DNA of 64,000 nucleotides from positions 1 through 64,000 of the forward strand of contig JBCFYV010000876.1 in NCBI GenBank assembly GCA_039000515.1, in the 5' to 3' direction. Below, piece by piece: positions 59,095 to 64,000 of the stretch. The translations under genes were made by a program, and so were the position numbers. The notes under the pieces were generated by a model. The model was not told the origin of the DNA and did no database searches. It saw nothing but the letters and a program-made list of their open reading frames with translations. The DNA comes from Timema cristinae. Its lineage: Eukaryota; Arthropoda; Insecta; Phasmatodea; Timematidae. Position 1 is the stretch's first letter. Each line of letters begins with the position of its first letter.

Positions 59095-59130
<36 letters not shown>
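59095..59130. repeat. (TA)n microsatellite
   Basis: An uninterrupted run of TA dinucleotides. Confidence 0.95.
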
Positions 59131-59132
<2 letters not shown>

Positions 59133-59634
59133 AATCTGAGAGAAAATATTTTTAACTTATTTGTACATAATCTAAAGAAAAATACTCTAAACCGATTTGT
59201 ATAATCTGAAAGAAAAACGCTTTAAACTTATTAGTACAGCTGAAAGAAAAAACACTTTTAACTGCCTAGTACAAGATGAAAGAAAAACACTTTAAACTGC
59301 TTAGTATAAGATGAAAGAAAGAGTTATTACTAAGTTTAATACACATTTAGCTCCTAAATATATTAAGCATATATTTTATAGTCACCGCACAAATCACTTT
59401 TAATGCTTTTGGAATGTCATGTATTATGTAATATGTTGCTTGTAAAAGATGTTTAATATAACTGTCACTTTCGTTGTTGTTTCGGTCGCATCCATCTTCA
59501 TTTCTCTTGCCCAATCATCATTCTTCTTAGTGTGGTCAACATTTTTTCTCCAACTGAAATAGAACACATTTTTTAAAAATATCTGATTATAATTACAAAC
59601 AAATGATAGAGAAGATACAACCACCTCTTTGTGG

Positions 59635-59636
<2 letters not shown>

Positions 59637-59708
<72 letters not shown>

Positions 59709-59890
59709 TATTATTATTATTATTATTATTATTTTATTATTATTATTATTAGCACCGCGTCTTACTACCCGTTCGGGTTATACGCAATTACGCTAATGTG
59801 TTATGGTAGGGTGATTGTGAGATGAAATTAAGGACCTACAGTTTAACGTGGAATCCGAACCATGGTGGTGGCCTGGCATTCCCCACATTG
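59637..59890 (-). repeat. SINE with long (ATT)n tail, inserted in the transposase
   Basis: Read on the minus strand: head with CCATGGTTCGGATTCCACGT, body CTCACAATCACCCTACCATA, tail CGAACGGGTAGTAAGACGCG, then more than 100 bp of AAT repeats (59637-59751), the usual A/T-rich SINE 3' end. It is a sister of 60265-60405 (plus) and 33345-33510 (plus). Confidence 0.85.
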
Positions 59891-60264
59891 ACAAGTGGTA
59901 TTTATTGTTATATTTTCGATAGTTGGAAAATATAGCTTTAGTACCTTTCAGGCTGCTTGTTGTTTCTTCCGGTATGTTTCTTGTAGTACCCATTGCAGTT
60001 TGCCCACACCAGCTCTATAGGATTGTATTGACAAAGGTATGGAGGCAACCGCAAAACCTGGTGTCCGCACTCGCGTACCATTTCATCGATCTTGTACCTG
60101 CAGCAATCAAAAACATACAAATTACTAAGATTATTTAAAAACTTATAATCTTTTATTAAGTAAATCTCATAGTTAAATATATATAATACAATGCTATCAA
60201 TAAAAAAAATAGGGGCTCACCAAAAATGTTTTCCTTAAATTGAATTAAATATTTAATAAACCTG

Positions 60265-60420
60265 TGTGGAATGCCAGGCTTCCACCGTGGTTCGGATTCC
60301 ACGTTAATCTCTAGGTCCTCCATTTCATCTCACAATCACCCTACCATAACACATTAGCGTAATTGCGTATAACCCGAACGGGTAGTAAGACGTGGTGCTG
60401 ATGATAGAGATAGAGATAGA
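60265..60420 (+). repeat. SINE (second head type), inverted relative to 59637-59890
   Basis: CACCGTGGTTCGGATTCCAC, CTCACAATCACCCTACCATA and the tail CGAACGGGTAGTAAGACGTG, followed by a GATAGA repeat. With the preceding copy it forms an inverted pair about 375 bp apart, able to fold into a long hairpin. Confidence 0.85.
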
Positions 60421-60559
60421 GATTGACGGCACAAACTCTGACCAGGGAACAGAACCATCTGAAGATACCGACATATTATACAGAGTGCAGCAAATAAACT
60501 TGATGAAATATTTATATAGTACGTGGTTAAAGTTATCCACTTCAGGCAAGACGAAGACA

Positions 60560-60740
60560 AAAAATTACTTGTAAAATGGATAGTGGAGCGTCCAGCTATG
60601 TTATGGGAAAGGAGATCCAAAACTCATTAGAAAAGGATAGTGCATTCAAATTATCCAAATCAAACACAATTTTGAAATTTTATAATGGTAAAACAGTACA
60701 ATCACAAGGGGTAAACAAAGGTGTATTGTACTTATAACAA
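60560..60740 (+). pseudogene. Retropepsin fragment of an LTR element
   Basis: Frame with KITCKMDSGASSYVMGKEIQ then LSKSNTILKFYNGKTVQSQG. A (D)SGAxxxVM start followed by a flap-like Y-G-K segment is typical of Gypsy/Copia-type aspartic proteases. A stop ends the frame at about 60737 and nothing recognisable follows, because the sequence becomes noisy. Confidence 0.6.
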
Positions 60741-60839
60741 TACAAAAACAGGCTTAAGGCCCTGCCTACCATAAATCATGCTTAATTGAAAAAGGCGAGA
60801 ATCTTTACAGTAGTAGACATTAAAGATCAGGGTGGTTAA

Positions 60840-63530
60840 GGCGTGTGATACGTATGCAACCACACCCCTAAAACAATTCAGGGGGCCCTTTTTGGCCCCC
60901 CCAAAATTTTTTTTTTTAATTGGGGAATTTTTAAGTATAAAAAAGAAAGTAATTTGAAAGGGGAAAAATGCTTATTTCTTAAATTAATCCCTTTCATCCA
61001 TCCCAAAACCCCAAAAATTTTTTTATTTAAAATTTTGTTCTTTTAAAAAATTTTTAAAAAGAAAATCATTTGAAATTTTAAATCGGTGCGACTGCCCCTG
61101 GGGGAAAAATTTGGTGCGGGACTATACTTTTTGGGCAGCGGGGGAAAGAGGTTTGGTGTAATTTTTAATTTTTGGATTCTGGGTTTTTCACCAAAACCCC
61201 CCGGAAAAAGGGGTTTATTGCAATCGCCTACTGCTTTTTTTTTATAGTTTGGGGGGTTGCAATTCGCAATTTATTATTTTTTAGTTTAATGGTGTTCTGT
61301 AAAAATTTTTTGCTTAAGCTTTGTTTTAAATTTTATTTTTTTGGGTTTTGGGAAACCCTTTTAGGGGGTTTACTTACTCTGTGAAGTGTATTGTGTGTTT
61401 TCTGTTTTTACTGTCATTAAAAATGCTTTACTCTTTGTAGTTTCGGGTTGTTTTTTTTAAAAATATTAAAGATTTTTTTTTTAAACATTTACTAAAATTT
61501 TTTCCCAAAAATTTTTTTGCACCCAAAAAAATAGAAAATGGGAAAGGAAAAATTTACAAAACAAAATCAAGCGCAAAATTTTTATTTAAATTTTTTTAAA
61601 TGAAAGTAAGTACTAAAAAAAAAAATTTAAAAGTGAAATTTAAATTTAAACCTTTATAACGTTTTCTTTTGTTGAAACAGTGCTCAGAAAAGGGGACGAA
61701 GTTTTTTTTGGGAAGATTTAAAAAATACAAAGGGCCCATGATTCTAAAACCACAAAAAATTACTGTTTTAAGTTATAAGATTTAAAGTGATGAAAACAAA
61801 ACAAAAAAATTGAAAATTTTTTATGTGAAAAATTTGGAAAAACCCGGCTAATTGACCAAAGTGTTTGAACGAAACTATTTAAATCCCTTCATTGGGCTTC
61901 GGGGTAATGGCTTTTTCTGTCGAAGTCCAGTCTCCGGGTGACGTTTGTTTCTAGGCGTTGATCTGAGGGGTACAGGGGGTGGGGGAAAGGGAAAGGGAGA
62001 GGGGGGGAAAAACCATGGGGTGGGTTCTGGGGTGGCTAGGGTATGAAATGGTGCCCTCGGGGGAAAAAAGGGGGAAATTGGATTTGGGGGGGGGCCCGGA
62101 GGGGCGGTGCGAGGAGAATTTCAAGGGGGGGGAATTTAAAGCAAAACTGGGGGGGAGGGACCCCTTGGAGATTTGGAGTGGGGGGTTTTGGGCGTTCGGG
62201 GTCTCGGGGTTTTTCAGTCGGGATGAAAGAAGAGGGGGTCCACGGGGGATTTATTGTTTGGTTCCCAACTGTTTTTTTAAAGGTCTTCTGTCGGTGGGCC
62301 TTGCCGGCGCGGGGGTGTATCCCATCCCGTGAGGTCACCTTTGGAAAGGGGGACAAATCAGGTTGGAGGGTGGGGGGGACAGAGTCCCGGCAACCGGAGT
62401 CGTGAGGGGGAGGTGTGGATAAAAAACCGGCAACGTGAGTTGGGGGGGGGGAAAGGAACTGTCCGGAAACGTGAGTCGCGGTGGGGGGAAAAGGGAAACT
62501 GTCCCGGCAAGTGAGTCGCGGTGGGAGGCAGGGGAACCGTCCGGCAAAGGGGAGTCACAAGGGAGGAAATTTGGATAGTTGGGAAGGATGGGGGGTGACG
62601 ATAAAAATGCTCTTTCCAAAATGACGACAATTTTTTAAATTTGCTTTTTCGCAATGTGGTTCCCAGGGTTGGACCCCCCCACCCACTAAAAACGGCGCGC
62701 CGCCTTTCGGCTGTTTGCCCGACTAAGAATATCCACCTTGACAGTTACGCCAAGCTAGGCATCCTAGGGGAAAAGGGGTTTTTTTTTTTATTTGTGGGGG
62801 TTACAGGCAGCAGTCGTGGCCCCTTTTCCTCTGGTGTGAGGGTGAAAACAAGGGAAAAGGGGAAAAACCCTTTTAAGATGCTGCAAAAAAATTCAAAGTT
62901 AAAATTAGGTTTTTTTTCCCCCCTTTTAGTTTTTAAAAAAGTGGTGATTGTGAATGATCTCGCTGTGGTAAAAAAAGGGGGGTTTGGGAAAGGGGAAATT
63001 TTTTTTTTTTAGGATGAGGGGGGTTGGTTTTGTTGAAAGATCGATTTTTGAGTTTTTTTGGCCCCCAAGTGAGTCCCCGGGGAAAGGGTTTGGGAGGCTT
63101 AACTGTTTTTGGAGTTGGTTTGAAACGGATGGTTAAAAATTTTCCCTTCCCCCTTGGGGGGCCCAAAAAGCCCCGGGGGCCCGCGTTATTCTCTGACTCG
63201 TTGGGAAAAACCCGTCGGTTATCCCCGTGGGTCCCCGGGGGGGGCAAAGATGATAAAAAATTGGGTTGTTGGGGAAGGGTTTTCTTTTTTGGGATTAGGA
63301 GTGAGGTGGGTACCCCCTTTCCCCCCACCATCTGGGGCCGCCCCCGGCGCCCGGATTATCCTTGGTAGTAGGGGCCTTGCGGTTATCCCCGTGGCGTCCG
63401 GGGCCGTGGGGGAAGGTAAAAAAGGCGTGAAATGAGCGATTGTGCGTGAAAGTTGTTTCCCCCTGCCCTTTGAGAAGGTAGTCCGCGTCCACCCGGGTTT
63501 ATGGCCCCCGTGATTTTTTTTTTTAAAAAT
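60840..63530. other. Homopolymer-rich, partly G-rich sequence, probably low-quality consensus
   Basis: Runs of 5-10 identical bases occur every few dozen bases (GGGGGGG, TTTTTTTTT, CCCCC). Composition jumps from AT-rich (60840-61900) to G-rich (61960-63470) without gene-like structure. Open frames here are long only because stops are rare in G/C runs, and they are glycine-, tryptophan- or proline-rich on opposite strands. I do not support any gene here. Confidence 0.6.
62385..62565. repeat. G-rich tandem repeat, about four units of about 45-50 bp
   Basis: Units share (A)CTGTCC(C)GG(C)AA..GTGAGTCGCGGTGGG with varying G runs, near 62390, 62430, 62465 and 62505. A second pair (GGTTATCCCCGTGG) occurs at 63217 and 63380. 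Confidence 0.6.
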
Positions 63531-64000
63531 TTTTTTTATGTTTAACTAGTGGTAAAATTTAAAAAAAAAATTGTGATGTTTAAAATAAAATAATGATGAT
63601 TTTTTTTAAAAATTTTTTTATTTTTAATTTAAATTTTTTTTTTTTTTTAATGATTTTTTTAGTTTTTTTTAAAGGTTTTTTTTTTAAATTTGCCAGTTAG
63701 GTTTTTTGTTTTCCTGGTGTCTTCTGGGGTCGTAGCCCCTTGTGATCTTAGGGATTGTGTTTGTGTGGCTTTTTTCGAAAACTTTTTTTTTTCTATCACT
63801 GTATTTTTCTTGTAAAATTTCGTTTCTTTGTCATTGTGTGTAGATCATTTTTTTCGTGTAGCGGTTTGCCCCGGTTTTAGTTTGAGTATTTTGTTTTGGG
63901 TTAGTTTGTAGTTTATTAGAAAGGGTTTGCTGATGGTAGCTCCAGGCAAAGCGGTTGTTACTATGTTTGGCTGAATGACTGATTTTGTAGATAATTAGTT
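63531..64000. other. AT-rich window end
   Basis: T- and A-homopolymer-rich sequence to about 63700, then mixed sequence with no recognised feature. Confidence 0.5.

Larger units (their letters stand above)
58715..60125 (-). mobile_element. IS630/Tc1-like transposon, copy 2, split by a SINE
   Basis: The DDE_3 part is at 60120-59938 (minus): MYVFDCCRYKIDEMVRECGH, then LRLPPYLCQYNPIELVWA. The RLPPYxCxxNPIExxWA motif is diagnostic for this transposase group. The acidic/basic C-terminus (SWRKNVDHTKKNDDWAREMK) follows at 59545-59480. Between them sits a SINE with an ATT-rich tail (59637-59890). The presumed 3' end GTATCCCTACGCCGAACCAT at 58717 matches copy 1, and a third related piece lies near 58880. 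The 5' part with the first catalytic Asp was not seen. Confidence 0.65.

Noticed and set aside
61979..63492. Cluster of overlapping open frames of about 100 codons
   Set aside because: Composition-driven by G/C homopolymers. Products are low-complexity and mirror each other on opposite strands.

Overview
The window is AT-rich animal nuclear DNA, most likely from an arthropod and probably an insect. It carries intron-split exons of an extracellular leucine-rich-repeat (LRR) protein of chaoptin/artichoke type. Copia, hAT, Harbinger-like and IS630/Tc1-like elements, LINE fragments and tRNA-derived SINEs surround these exons. No bacterial operons, rRNA genes or convincing functional tRNA genes are present. 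The species cannot be named from the sequence alone.

Layout. 1-1880: AT-rich DNA with small tandem repeats and a possible LTR end with primer-binding-site-like motifs. 1885-5853 and 6031-7799: two neighbouring minisatellites with units of about 55 and 54 bp. 8381-39370: an LRR gene on the plus strand, with at least six recognisable coding exons (8381, 9189, 32729, 33666, 35337, 39137). Its second intron (9359-32728) is stuffed with mobile DNA. The main item there is a 13.6-kb Polinton/Maverick- or adintovirus-like element (9966-23559). It has AG...CT termini, terminal inverted repeats of more than 500 bp and a perfect 6-bp target duplication (TATAAC). Next come a broken Copia element (23.85-29.05 kb, minus strand) split by about 3 kb of other repeats, and a hAT fragment near 30.6 kb. 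33-50 kb: more LRR exons, LINE and SINE fragments and a duplicated 0.8-kb repeat. 51-60.7 kb: a transposon cluster with a Harbinger-like element encoding a MADF domain, a hAT element abutting it, two copies of an IS630/Tc1-like transposon and a retropepsin fragment. 60.8-63.7 kb: homopolymer-rich, G-rich sequence that looks like poor-quality consensus.

The Polinton-like element is the most interesting object. On the plus strand it holds a TATA-driven gene with three phase-compatible exons, a heavily frameshifted protein-primed type-B DNA polymerase, and a separate TATA-driven mini-ORF resembling part of a different PolB lineage, cut off by a SINE. On the minus strand it holds a TATA-driven degenerate gene with a proline-rich linker. 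I could not recognise an integrase, packaging ATPase, protease or double-jelly-roll capsid gene in it, although the target duplication implies integrase-type insertion. Parts of its non-coding DNA are tandem repeats that contain host SINE segments. All coding assignments rest on reading translations by eye; no database search was possible.
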